A stretch of DNA of 64,000 bases from Lethocerus indicus (taxonomy: Eukaryota; Arthropoda; Insecta; Hemiptera; Belostomatidae). Below the pieces are notes generated by a model. It saw only the letters and a list, made by a program, of their open reading frames with translations, was not told where the DNA came from and ran no database searches. The position numbers and the translations under genes are program-made. Where the stretch lies: contig JACDQD010000010.1 in assembly GCA_019843655.1 (NCBI GenBank), positions 6,059,637-6,123,636 on the forward strand. Reading direction: 5' to 3'. Positions 21,031 to 34,700 of the stretch are shown piece by piece. The stretch's first letter is position 1; each line of letters opens with the position of its first letter.

Positions 21031-23990
21031 CGATAAATTAGTTGTTTAGTTCTATTGTGTTCCGGGTAATTATCTTAGTTTATGTACTGAAAATGAAGTA
21101 AAGATATGTCGGCAAAATGATGTATCCTCTCTGCTCGAAAGCTTAACTCAGGAAACAGGGAACCCCTGCCAAAACCTCACACTAATTAAATATTATAATT
21201 AGTGTTATTATAACAACACGCGCAAGGTCTGTCAGTCGGAAGTTTTGTAAAATAACTCATAACTTTCTTCTAATCGACTTTATAACAGCGCCGGCGGAAT
21301 CTATTTCAGTTCGCAAGTTTCATGTCCAGCGCTCGAAACACGAGTTGAACTGTGAGCGATAAAATACTGAAACACGCGCAACACCTTCCGACTAATGCGT
21401 TATTTTAATTCAAAACCGAAGCGGAAAATTTAGAAATACTTCGGCACAGTATCAATGGTGCGAAGCAGTCGAGATGTATATATTTTTGATTCAGTGATAT
21501 ATTGCAAAACGCCCGTAAATATTGGGACGCGGATTGCGTCAAATATGTACGACGTTAGATGGGATAACATTGTATTATTAAAAGCCCGAGCTGAATCAGA
21601 TTCGACGCCCCCTCCCACTTTCCAATATCAATTGCTTCTTATCTCTCTTCTTGCTGGCCTAATCTCAACATGGATAGTTCATCGATGTTATTTAATAGAA
21701 GCCTTATTACAGTTAAAAACAACATAGTTGGATGAACGGTTCAAGTAGTTTCATCGTCTTGGAGGAACGCTATAGTGCGACATTGGGCTCAGAAAAAATA
21801 TTTCTACTTTAAGATTTACCGTTGGTACACTGCTGTGATTTTCGTTATTTAAATTTTCTTTTTCAAGTTACCGCCAGCATATCGCAGTATAACAGTTGAA
21901 CGGTGTATAAACCTTCAGCGATTTTGTAACGCTAATCTTTCGATATTATCCGACGCGCTCCCTCTTGACGTCCAGGACGTTCTATCGTATTCGATTAAAA
22001 TTGAAATTTCTCCCAATAAACAAGATAAGGCCAATCGAGGGGGGGGGGGAATACTTCAGTTCATACTTGGCCGAGGGGTAAAGACCAATTTCAACATCAA
22101 CAGCAGGTCTATAGCAGGTTCGTAGTGTAAATAGTCTGGTATGCATTGAACCTTGCTGACCGCCTACTAGCAGCTAATAGAACTGGAAATTGGAGCTAGA
22201 TCATCCAATGACAAAGTCTGATCTAAGATAGACCGCTTTCGACTTCGTTAGTGCATTACACTAATTTAGCTTATATTTCATCGTTTTGGGTACCTAGTAA
22301 ATGTACATATAGTGATATTGCGGTTCCACTCACTGATATGGTTTCACGCCGGACCGGTTTCGCATTCTGTCCGTAGGCGGTACTTTAGTAATTCAAGAGA
22401 CTTGAAGCATCCTGACAGCACAGAATTGCAACTATACTGTTACTTGTGAACTAAAATCCACAAACCACAGTTCCCCCATCGGCGACCGACTTAAGTACCT
22501 CTACTGACGGAAAGTTGGCGGAAGTGGCGAGGAGCCGAAACCGAATCAGTGTAAAGATAATTCGTATAAAGTCCTATCTTGTCTGAATAATATTTTCATC
22601 GGGTGGCCGAAGAAAGGTGAAACGCCCCTCTCGCTTGATTCTAAACGTGCGTGCAGATTTCTGTGTTCGAAACTCATTACGGGACACTGATTAAATAATT
22701 AATTAAATTTGACAACAGAACTCAAATCTGCAACAGCAAAAACGAAACAGCGCAGTTAATTGGTGGTTTGGGCGGTCCTCACTCTCTCCCACCCCCGGGG
22801 CAAGGCTTGTAAGGGTTGGTAGGGGTTGGGGGCGAACATGAAATATTGAAGTTGTTTCCTCGGAAGTTTTCCTTAATTTTCACAACCCTCGCCCCGGATG
22901 GAGCACAATTTGTTGAAGAGTTGTCCGACCGAGAACGCGCTTTTGATTAATTCCGTTAATTGCTCTTGCGCGGTTCAAATTTCAAATTTCGAAAAAGACA
23001 AACTGAAAGGACCCGAAAAGAAAGTAATAAAGGGAGTATCTCGAGGGAACAATCTTGGGGATAACTTAGACTAAAATTAGCGCTAAACTAATTCATCATA
23101 TCGGGCTCATTTCTGAACTCTATGACTGGAACGGCTTATACAACTTTAGATTCACCCTCAGAAATTATACTATATGCCTTATATCCGTAGTTTAATAACT
23201 CAATAAAACCTTTCAACTTCTTTCAACAAATATCAAGTAGAGTGAAAGGTAAGAAGAACTAATCCTGAAAAGAAACCAATACTTAGTATCCAATTCTTTG
23301 ACTCGATATCATTAATGTTTCCTTTATCCATTTTAATAAATAACTCATATACCGTAGGAGATGAAACGTCCCTGTACTACGATGTCCAGCCTTCCGTTCA
23401 AGTGATAATGATCTTTCTATTTTTATATCTGTGTGTAATATTTTCAACGATTATTTACAGGCTTATTGGATACAGTGTCCAGACTGGAATTTACACAATA
23501 CACACACACACACACACGATTCTTGTACACGCGTTTAATTAATTAATTAATTATCGCATTATTTTGGAGTTAAACCGATGTCGATTAATTATCCCCTTTC
23601 CATACGTATTGTTTATATAAAATTTCAATATTTCAGCCTGAAAACTGTTCCGAAAAATGAGAGAGAACTGGGTTCAACTCAAAAATTCACGACCGTTAAA
23701 TTTCATTCCGTCCAATTGTACCCCTAACCCGATTACACTTTATCAGTTTGAAATCAGAAGAAACTTATTAGGAATCCTCCACTCAGAGAATATTCATAAG
23801 GCTAACGAATTGGGACGTCGAAATGATTTACTTGGCCGTTTTCCTAATTTCGGAATCAATATTTATCCCCGTAACGACGGCAGTTCAAACCGCTTTTGAT
23901 TTTTGTGCAATTTTTCTAAAGATGGAAACTTTCGTTTTTGAATATTTTTGAATATCTGGCTATTTGTGTTTTGTTTTGCGCTGTTCGCAG
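21031..23990. other. intergenic or upstream part of the zinc-finger gene, no exon identified
   Basis: No exon could be assigned. A degenerate family P copy lies at 22345-22545, and a (CA)n tract at about 23501-23518. The exon starting at 23991 has a good acceptor, so at least one upstream exon of the zinc-finger gene must lie in this stretch or further left. Confidence 0.45.
22345..22545. mobile_element. palindromic MITE (family P), degenerate copy
   Basis: The left part (ggaccggtttcgcattctgt) and the right part (gaagtggcgaggagccgaaa) keep the core motifs in inverted orientation, with a diverged centre in which gaagcatcctgacagcac is still visible. It is an old copy of the family. Confidence 0.6.
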
Positions 23991-23998
23991 ATGTGAAC

Positions 23999-25744
23999 AT
24001 GGTGGCCGAACCGAAGGCACACCAGACCGGAAGGAAAAGGCAGAACGTGGCGAAAACCGGTAACGACTGGTAAGTTTTTGAAATATTTCTGTTTTATACT
24101 CTCTTAATTATTCGCTTAACTTTTTGTTTTCGAAAGGTACGAAAACAACAGTTTCCAGATTATGTTTGCCATTATATTATCTCTGACGCTGTATCGGTCA
24201 ATGAGCAATAAGATTGACCCAATGATGAACATAATATAACAAACCACTCTATCCAAACAATTATGCCCTTAATAATTCGCCGTTTATTTGACTCGCCCTA
24301 AAGTTGTATTCGAACCGTTATATCTAAATTAATTTTAATAATATGCTCAGGCAGGAAACATAAATATCAGCACAGAAAGCCATACGCCATTATCACAAAC
24401 ATCGTACATTTACCGAGATAACGGCCAATGTGTTAATTCAATAATTGACAGTTTTATTGACGGCATGCCAATAAGAAGGGAGAAGTGAAATTTTCAAGTG
24501 TATCTTCAGTTGTCGACAAAATTCCTTCTAACAATAAACCATCGTATTCATTTTTATGAACACTATTCAATTATGGGAAAGAACAGTTTACAAGAAGAAT
24601 TTGTTTAATTCTGAAACTGTAAATTGTTTAAGGACACACAGAATATTTTTCTGTTAACCTTCGCAGCACAACAAACGAAGCCCCATCTCCGGTCGAACCG
24701 TAGATTCAGTTTCAAATATAAGTTTCGAATAGAACGATAGAGCGATATTTGAACACCGAGAATTACGGGACTAAATCGCGTTAAGCGCTACGACTTTACT
24801 GTCGCCTCTCCCTTTTAATTTCCTCTCTGGCTTTTAGTACACTTACAGAGTGCCTCGCGGACAGATAAGAATTGGTCGCTGGGCGAAACGAATTTATTGC
24901 CTAAAGGTTTTACGGTCTATAAAGTAGTTGAAAAAAAAATGAAAGACCGTAGATGTCTTGTGTTTCTTGTCTCCTCTCGGTGGTTTGGTCTTTCGCTAGA
25001 CCGGTTTCGGCCGCTCGCCATCTTCAGTAGCGGTGTTAGTCACTGTTGGCACTTTGGATGTTTTCTGGGCATCGTCACTGCACTGTCACTGTCACTTTAC
25101 TGCGGTGGTTGTCTGTCGTAGCAAAAGACCAAACGGAAACACACGAAATCTACGGTATTCCAACCCATCGCAGACCACAAAACAGGTATGTTAGAAAATG
25201 AAAGAGAAATTTAATTATTGAATAATCATCTGTTGGCGAATTTTCACTCTGGATGCTGTATTGATTTATGCTAGGCTGGACAGAAATCATCGTGTTGATC
25301 GATAAATAATACTTTATACGTTTATTTCTCGCCTCGAATCTAGGCTTGTAATAATGTCCAAACTGCCGGGATAAATGGGAAATTTCAACCGGGCGTTATT
25401 CACACGGTTATTACCGCCTGCTTTCTCCCGTCTACTGGCTCCCGCCCCCTGGAGAATTTAAATTTTAAATTTAGCGTTTAATTTTTAAATGTTCAACGCT
25501 ATGTTGAGGGAAGGGGGGGGGGGAGTCGCCCGTATTATTTTGAAATGAGGCGTAGAGCGCAATAAAGAAGCCGCACGGTTCCCTATTGTTCAGATTGAAT
25601 CATATTTAATCGAGAAAAGGTAGAGAGAGAGAGAGAGAGGGGGGGGCAAGAGAGACTCAGTAGGTCGTGCTATGGGGGGGGGGGCACTAGCCTATAATTT
25701 CCCCTGAGCCCACACACACACAGGCGAAGGCTCACGCACAATCT

Positions 25745-25783
<39 letters not shown>

Positions 25784-28700
25784 AGAGGGATGGAGGGGAC
25801 GGCTCATGCTGAACATTTTATCATTTACTTCCATTTGCAGCACACGTTGTGAACCCTCCACCGAACCACCCCCCCCCCGCACCACCTTCAACCCCCCGCC
25901 ATTACTTTATTGCATGAATTTGTTAACGAAATTAAGGCAGCGAACGGGGCCAGAGAATAAAGCATCGCGGAAGGGGGCAACGCGGTGAACATTTTTATGC
26001 ATTCATTTCATCCAGTTCTCGGCCCGCCTCCCAAACAGGTTTTTAATATCCACACACAAATTTCTTCCCATGTACGCGTATTCCCGCTGTTTTCCTATTG
26101 CCTATTTGACCGAAATATACTCCGCAGGGCAAAGTAAAATGTCATTCTGAAATAATTCAAGTAACGGAATAATTATTTTAATATACCGTTTTTAATAAAT
26201 TGGCGGCGCAATGTCGAGACTGAAGCTGAGTACGAAATATGAAACGTATTTCAGATTCACTATTTTGTTTATCTGTCGTTTGCTCGGTCGGCGGGTGGGA
26301 ATTAACGATTCGGAGGCGACGCGAAAATCGTTTCGAATTTCCATTGGGAAATCACGGAAATGTAAACGCACCCGTCGAAAAGGGTTTCTCCCCTGTTGTT
26401 GGGTTATTTAACGTGTAAACAGACGGCGGTGTTTTCACTCTCATTTTTAACCTCTCTCCAAGGATGTAAATGCATGTAAATTTCCTAACCGTAACTTCCT
26501 TAACCAGTGACATCGAAACTATTCATTTCCTATTCGTTTTATTAAATTTTGTGCTCTTAAAATAGAAAAAAAATCCCCTGGAAATAAGTAGGCGTAAAAC
26601 AGAAACTTTAAGTGGGCAATTAAAAAGTAAGATGAACTTGAGGATTATTAAATTGTGAAATTAGTATTCCAAAAGGGCTCAGTATTACAAGAACAAATAA
26701 GCCTTTTCGGAGTTCATTCAGTTCTTTGCCATAATATTTAAATTTTTGACATTATTAAAGAAAACAATTTTTTTATAATCCATCACAAGGGATATACCGC
26801 TACTGAAGATGGCGAGCGGCCGCAACCGGTCTAGCAAAAGACCAAACCAGCGAGAGAAAACAGAAACAGAAAAAAATCTACGGTGTTAATTTTAATAAAA
26901 TTTTAATAAAATTATAAAACTCAACTTTTATAAATAAATCCTTGAGGGTGCTAATAATCTTTAATTTTTTATCTGTTTCAGGGATTACTACTACGACAGG
27001 TGAGGCCACATCGCATTTATACTTTCCTATGGAATGTATTCAGAATTAATGACGGTAAAAAAAAAATTAGCGAATAGGAAATAGGTCAGTGTGAGAGGCA
27101 AAGTTCTAAAAAGTTCATTTGACCCCAATTATCTTATAGTACAAATTAGGAGTGGTAAAAAGCGACTAAGTGATTGAATTCGACTTGTGTTTTAACATAA
27201 TTGGGTGTTGAAACTTAATATTCACGTTTCTCTTTGACTGATTAGGATGGCTAATAACATCAGTGCTAAAATTACCTGGTAAGCGTATTTATTTTTACGC
27301 CTCCTTTACGTTTGTACTATTTTTCATTGGACAGCCGTTTTCGAGAGTAACCGCCCATAGCTTATTCCCACCCCTGGGGTTCGTTTCAACCCCCGGGATT
27401 AAATCCGTCCGCGCCCCCCGTTTGATGGACGTTCGATCGGGAATTATTCAAGGGTGAGGCCACCCATACATATGTACCGATAGTTTGTGGGGGTGGATTG
27501 GGGGTTGCTTCCCGACTGTTCGACTGTGTAATTCCTCTCGGACCGAGAATAAAATGCATTATTCAAACGAGAAAGGTCCAGCCGTTAAGCTTAATCGAAT
27601 ACCCGCCAACGCATCCAACGAGGCCCCTTTTCGTGATATTGTTTCACTTTCATCATCTTATCCTCCGCCACATTCGTTACTATTAATATACGCAAGGAGC
27701 CAGGACATTTTTTTAAAAATCTGAATAATTCGATCCCGTCAAATGTTTATTAATTTCAACTGCCCCGAACTATAGTTCGGATAAGGATCGGTCCAACAAT
27801 TTGCACTCGAATATTTTCTTCTTAAAGACGGTTGGGTCGGATTTCGATAAGCGGTAAAAGAGACGATCAGAAGAAATTAACTGGGAAAAACAGTTTGGAG
27901 GAAACTTCAAAACATTTTATCCGAAGCACTGTTTTAAACTCTACGATCCTGCAGGAATATTTCACTTAGCTTCATTTAATTAAGAATGGCGGCGAACACT
28001 CATAGAAAAGGGTTTTTATTCGTCTTGAAATAGACGTGACAACTATTCATAAATTAAATTATCTGCGTTGCCCAATTTCGTTAAAACTTACGAGAAAAGC
28101 CGATGAAAACTATTCGAAGAAAATTCCCCTCGCAATAAAATTCATATAAACTATGACTCGACAAAACTGTTGTACAGAAAACTGAGGTCATAATTTTAAT
28201 AGGTGTATGTATGCAGTCGATATATCGATATATGTATAAGTATACACTAATAGCTCGTGACCTAACTTGTAACTACTTCCTAAGGTGTATACAGTGTGGT
28301 GAAATTGTAGGTAAATCTAAACGCGAAAATGCTACATTATATGTATGACTGTAGCTTCAAATTATAACCCACTGCTAGATCAGAGTTTATAGGCCTGCCG
28401 GACAATTTTCTTATTCTCTTGTGCTCATCCTTTATCCATTATCCTCGTTAAATGAAACCGTTAAGGACACTAAGAGGGAATAGATGCAGTAAGGCGTATA
28501 GGGGGGGGGGGCCGCTACCCCCGGGGTGGTAACACCTGTTGAGCGGACATTAACTTGTTGAACCCGATAGGTGTCCACGGCGCGTCCATTGCGGTTGCGC
28601 TCAAGTGAGATTAATCGGAAAAGAGAAAAAAACTGAAAAAAGGGGTTAAAACACTGAGAGAAATTCTTAAACGGTGTATTAGAAAATTCGCACTTTTCCG

Positions 28701-31700
28701 ACTAGATTATCGTCCTCATAATTTCTTCGTAACCTCCTATAACATTTTCCAAAAGAAAAGATCCCAAAAGTATTTCTGCCCGCGAATGAAAAACGTCGAA
28801 CAAATACATCTCGTCCTATGTAGTTGAAATTAGCCTGAAAAAGATATTTAGGTAGAAGATTAATATATTTTCGGATTTACAAACAAAAAATTAGTGTAGT
28901 AAAATTGTATGATTTCGTCTTCAGTTTAAAATCGCTTCAGGGCCTGAGATTCTTGAATACCTAGGTTGGAAAATAGATTGACTCTTCATGCATCAAAGTC
29001 GCATTTTATCTAGGCGTAGATTAGAGACACGGACGTACTGCGTGTAAATTGAGACGTGCTCAGTGTGTAGAGGTGTATTTTGGAAATGTGGACATATATT
29101 TGGTATAGATCGGTTTGGTTTGTAGCTACTACGCGTCCACGTTCAACCCGAGGCTGGTTCCGCCGGTGAAGAGACCTAGGCTGGCCGGCACACGCCACAA
29201 GAAGAACTCGCAACAACAACAGCAACTAATTTGCGCTCAAATCAAAACATACAGTGAGTTTTCAGGCTTTATTTCAATAAATAGATCAATTTTAACTGAA
29301 TGAAAATAACGGATACGAAAAGTATACGAAATATATTCGGTTATACGAAATATTTCGGTAATCAATCGTCGACCGAGTTATTTTACAGAAACACCTTGAT
29401 TAATTGTACTGATACGCTTATCGTTTTTTCATAATCGAAACTTGATATTAACAGCAATTGAAGTTCGGCTCTGTTTACAGACAATCCGGACATACTCATA
29501 TGCGGGAACTGTCGAGAAATGTTCACCGCGCTTCAGGACCTTCTCGACCACAAGAAGGAGTTCTGCAAGCTGCGGTTCACCTGCAAATGCAACCTGTTCA
29601 ACGACCAAGTCAAAGGTGAAACTAAGACAATTGTGTTAAACCGATTTCAGAACTGTCCATTCATATTAAGTTTGCAGTCTGTCTGTCCGTCCGCCCGCGG
29701 TTTCCTTTATATTTCAGAATTATTAGATTATATTTAATCGGCCGTTAGAAACGGACCAACTAGTCGCTGTTCGGAAAAAGGGGAAGGGGGAAACCAGTGG
29801 GTTTCTCCTCTAATTGTTGTCTATTGTAGTTAGTGCCTATATCAATGTTGCTTGTTGTATCGTTTTACAGTTGTAACAATAAAAGAGAGAAAAAACATTC
29901 GTTTTGTTTTCAGACGGGGAAGAAACAGCGCTGCTGTGCGTGCAGTGCAAGGAGGCGTTCTACAACGCCTGGGACCTCATGGTACACGTCCAAGCCCAGC
30001 ACCTCCTCAACATCTACGAGCTGGGGGCGGACACCAGCAGAGGACGCAGAACAACCACGACGGACAGAACCAGAACCAGAACCAGAATCATCAGCAGCAC
30101 GAGGAGCAGCACGAGCAGCAACAGCAGCAGCAGCAGCAGCCGCAGGAGGGACAGCAGCAGGAGGAGAGCCGCAGGCGGCGGCACCGCCACCCGGGCGGAC
30201 ACCAGGAGGAAGACGAGGAGGACGAGGAAGAGGACGAGGAGGAAGAGGAAGAGATGGAGGAGGAGACGCTCGAGGACGAGATGGACGACGAAGAGGAAGA
30301 GGAACCGGTCCTGAACCCGACCGCCGAAGTCAGGCTGGCCGACAACAACGGAATCAAAGACGAGGAAGAGGACGAGGAGCGACATAACCACAGTCACGCA
30401 CAAGAGCCGGCCATTATCTACACTCGCCCTTCGGTAAACAATTAACTAACAGCCATTACCTCAAAGTGTACACCGGACAGTACTCAGCGTTGTACACAAA
30501 ATGAAAACAGAAAATCATCCCCAATCGTAACACAAAACCATGAACTGTAAACTCTGTAGCAATCCTGTCTTCTTATAGATCTTTGCTTAATTTCCTTAAG
30601 TATTCAATGTATTTCATGTATTCGAAGTACATAGTACAATCGAAATATTTCAATGTTTTCATTCTGTCTATCTTATTCTTAAATCCGCGCTTTGGACGAC
30701 TACAGAAACCGAATTGCATCCACACTAACAGAAGGCGTTCGGCGTATTGCTTGATAGTATAGCCTGGGAAAGGAAGGCGTTCGGTGTATTACTGCATAGT
30801 ATAACCTGGGAACAGAAGGCGTTCGGTGTATTGCTGATAGTATAGCCTGGGAACGGAAGGCGTTCGGTGTATTGCTGGATAGTATAACCTGGGAACAGAA
30901 GGCGTTCGGTGTATTGCTGATAGTATATAGCCTGGGAACGGAAGGCGTTCGGTGTATTGCTGGATAGTATAACTGGGAACAGAAGGCGTTCGGTGCATTG
31001 CTGGATAGTATAACCTGGGAACAGAAGGCGTTCGGTGTATTGCTGGATAGTATAACCTGGGAACAGAAGGCGTTCGGTGTATTGCTGGATAGTATAAACT
31101 GGGAACAGAAGGCGTTCGGTGTATTGCTGGATAGTATCTGGGAACAGAAGGCGTTCGGTGTATTGCTGGATAGTATATAATGGATAGAACAGAAGGCGTT
31201 CGGTGTATTGCTGGATAGTATAACCCGGGACAGAAGGCGTTCGGTGCATTGCTGGATAGTATAAACTGGGAACAGAAGGCGTTCGGTGTATTGCTGGATA
31301 GTATAAACTGGGGACAGAAGGCGTTCTGTGCATTGCGGGATAGTATAAACTGGGAACAGAAGGCGTTCGGTGTATTGCTGGATAGTATAACCCGGGATCA
31401 GAAGGCGTTCGGTGTATTGCTGGATAGTATAACCCGGGATCAGAAGGCGTTCGGTGTATTGCTGGATAGTATAAACTGGGAACAGAAGGCGTTCGGTGTA
31501 TTGCTGGATAGTATAAACTGGGAACAGAAGGCGTTCGGTGTATTGCTGGATAGTATAACCCGGGATCAGAAGGCGTTCGGTGTATTGCTGGATAGTATAA
31601 CCCGGGATCAGAAGGCGTTCGGTGTATTGCTGGATAGTATAACCCGGGATCAGAAGGCGTTCGGTGTATTGCTGGATAGTATAAACTGGGAACAGAAGGC

Positions 31701-34700
31701 GTTCGGTGTATTGCTGGATAGTATAAACTGGGAACAGAAGGCGTTCGGTGTATTGCTGGATAGTATAAACTGGGAACAGAAGGCGTTCGGTGTATTGCTG
31801 GATAGTATAACCTGGGAACAGAAGGCGTTCGGTGTATTGCTGGATAGTATAAATGGGAACAGAAGGCGTTCGGTGTATTGCTGGATATATAAACCTGGAA
31901 CAGAAGGCGTTCGGTGTATTGCTGGATAGTATAAACTGGGAACAGAAGGCGTTCGGTGTATTGCTGGATAGTATAAACTCCGGGATCAGAAGGCGTTCGG
32001 TGTATTGCTGGATAGTATAAACTGGGAACAGAAGGCGTTCGGTGTATTGCTGGATAGTATAACCTGGGAACAGAAGGCGTTCGGTGTATTGCTGGATAGT
32101 ATAACCTGGGAACAGAAGGCGTTTGGTGCATTGCGGGATAGTATAAACTGGGAACAGAAGGCGTTCGGTGTATTGCTGGATAGTATAAACTGGGAACAGA
32201 AGGCGTTCGGTGTATTGCTGGATAGTATAAACCTGGGAACAGAAGGCGTTCGGTGTATTGCTGGATAGTATAAACTGGGAACAGAAGGCGTTCGGTGCAT
32301 TGCGGGATAGTATAAACTGGGAACAGAAGGCGTTCGGTGTATTGCTGGATAGTATAAACTGGGAACAGAAGGCGTTCGGTGTATTGCTGGATAGTATAAC
32401 CTGGGAACAGAAGGCGTTCGGTGTATTGCGGGATAGTATAAACTGGGAACAGAAGGCGTTCGGTGTATTGCTGGATAGTATAACCTGGGATCAGAAGGCG
32501 TTCGGTGCATTGCTGGATAGTATAACCCGGGAACAGAAGGCGTTCGGTGTATTGCTGGATAGTATAAACTGGGAACAGAAGGCGTTCGGTGTATTGCTGG
32601 ATAGTATAACCCGGGATCAGAAGGCGTTCGGTGCATTGCGGGATAGTATAAACTGGGAACAGAAGGCGTTCGGTGTATTGCTGGATAGTATAACCCGGGA
32701 TCAGAAGGCGTTCGGTGCATTGCGGGATAGTATAAACTGGGAACAGAAGGCGTTCGGTGTATTGCTGGATAGTATAACCCGGGATCAGAAGGCGTTCGGT
32801 GCATTGCGGGATAGTATAACCTCCCGGGATCAGGAAGGCGTCTCGTGTATTGGCTGGATAGTATAAACCTGGAGAATCGAAGGCGTTCGGTGCATTGCTG
32901 GATAGTATAAACCTGGGATCAGAAGGCGTTCCTGGATAGTATAACCCTGGGAACAGAAGGCGTTCGGTGCATTGCTGGATAGTATAAACCCGGGATCAGA
33001 AGGCGTTCGGTGTATTGCTGGATAGTATAAACTCAGAAGGCGTTCGGTGTATTGCTGGATAGTATAAACTGGGAACAGAAGGCGTTCGGTGTATTGCTGG
33101 ATAGTATAAACTGGGAACAGAAGGCGTTCGGTATTGCTGGATAGTATGGGAACAGAAGGCGTTCGGTGTATTGCTGGATAGTATAAACTGGGAACAGAAG
33201 GCGTTCGGTGTATTGCTGGATAGTATAAACCTGGGAACAGAAGGCGTTCGGTGTATTGCTGGATAGTATATAAAGTATAAACTGGGAACAGAAGAAGGCG
33301 TTCGGTGTATTGCTGGATAGTAAATGGGAACAGAAGGCGTTCGGTGTATTGCTGGATAGTATACTGGGAACAGAAGGCGCGATTGCATAGTGTTCCGGGA
33401 TAGTATAAACTGGGAACAGAAGGCGTTCGGTGCATTGCTGGATAGTATAACCTGGGATCAGAAGGCGTTCGGTGTATTGCTGGATAGTAAACTGCGACCG
33501 AAGGCGTTCGGTGCATTGCTGGATAGTATAAATCTGGGATCAGAAGGCGTTCGGTGCATTGCTGGATAGTATAACCCTGGGAACAGAAGGCGTTCGGTGC
33601 ATTGCTGGATAGTATAAACTGGGAACAGAAGGCGTTCGGTGCATTGCTGGATAGTATAACCTGGGAACAGAAGGCGTTTGGTGCATTGCGGGATAGTATA
33701 AACTGGGAACAGAAGGCGTTTGGTGCATTGCGGGATAGTATAAACTGGGAACAGAAGGCGTTCGGTGCATTGCTGGATAGTATAACCTGGGAACAGAAGG
33801 CGTTCGGTGTATTGCTGGATAGTATAACCTGGGAACAGAAGGCGTTCGGTGCATTGCGGGATAGTATAAACTGGGAACAGAAGGCGTTCGGTGCATTGCT
33901 GATAGAAACCGGGATCAGAAGGCGTTCGGTGTATTGCTGGATAGTATCAGAAGGCGTTCCCGGGATCAGAAGGCGTTCGGTGCATTGCTGGATAGAAACC
34001 GGGATCAGAAGGCGTTCGGTGTATTGCTGGATAGTATCAGAAGGCGTTCCCGGGATCAGAAGGCGTTCGGTGTATTGCTGGATAGTATAAACCGGAACAG
34101 AAGGCGTTCGGTGTATTGCTGGATAGTATAGCCTGGGAACGGAAGGCGTTCGGTGTATTGCTGTATAGTATAACCTGGGAACGGAAGGCGTTCTGAATGT
34201 GAATATAGAATTTTTCTCCGGTGTTTTGTTCTTGAAAGGGCCTTGGTGATCCCGACAAATTCTGCGAGGCTATAACAAAAGGGTTGAATAGTAATAATTT
34301 CTAATTGTAAATAGTTTAATTTATGGACCTATTTGTGCAGGAACACGAGGAAGACTGTGTCGGGGTTGGAGGCGGAGGCGGAAGCTGCGGGGATACTCAA
34401 GACTCGGTGCTCGACTCCTCAATCATGGGAGCCCTCAACATTGTCAGTAAAATATACAATGTACACGTATAGCATTGTTTACCTTACAAATGTAACAATG
34501 AAATGAAACAGTAATAATTTTTCGATATGAAAAGTATTATGAACAACAGAATTGTTACTTTAAAATTAGACTAAAGCTTAGAGTCAAATAGTTTAACATA
34601 CCTGTTTTGTCGTCTGCGAGTGGTTGGAATACCGTAGATTTCGTCGGTTTCTGTCTCTTCTCGCCGGTTCGGTCTTTTGCTAGACCGGTTTCTGCTGCTC

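Noticed and set aside
29833..30403. Other open frames over the acidic exon, including Ser- or Val/Leu-rich antisense frames
   Set aside because: They are shadows of the CAG/GAG-type codon repeats of the zinc-finger exon.
30725..33516. Long open frames (up to 468 codons) across the satellite on both strands
   Set aside because: They follow from a 42-bp unit without stops in those frames. They have no promoter, splice or domain support and lie in an intron.
30728..34193. CRISPR-like array appearance
   Set aside because: Units are directly adjacent with no unique spacers and the genome is animal, so this is a tandem satellite.
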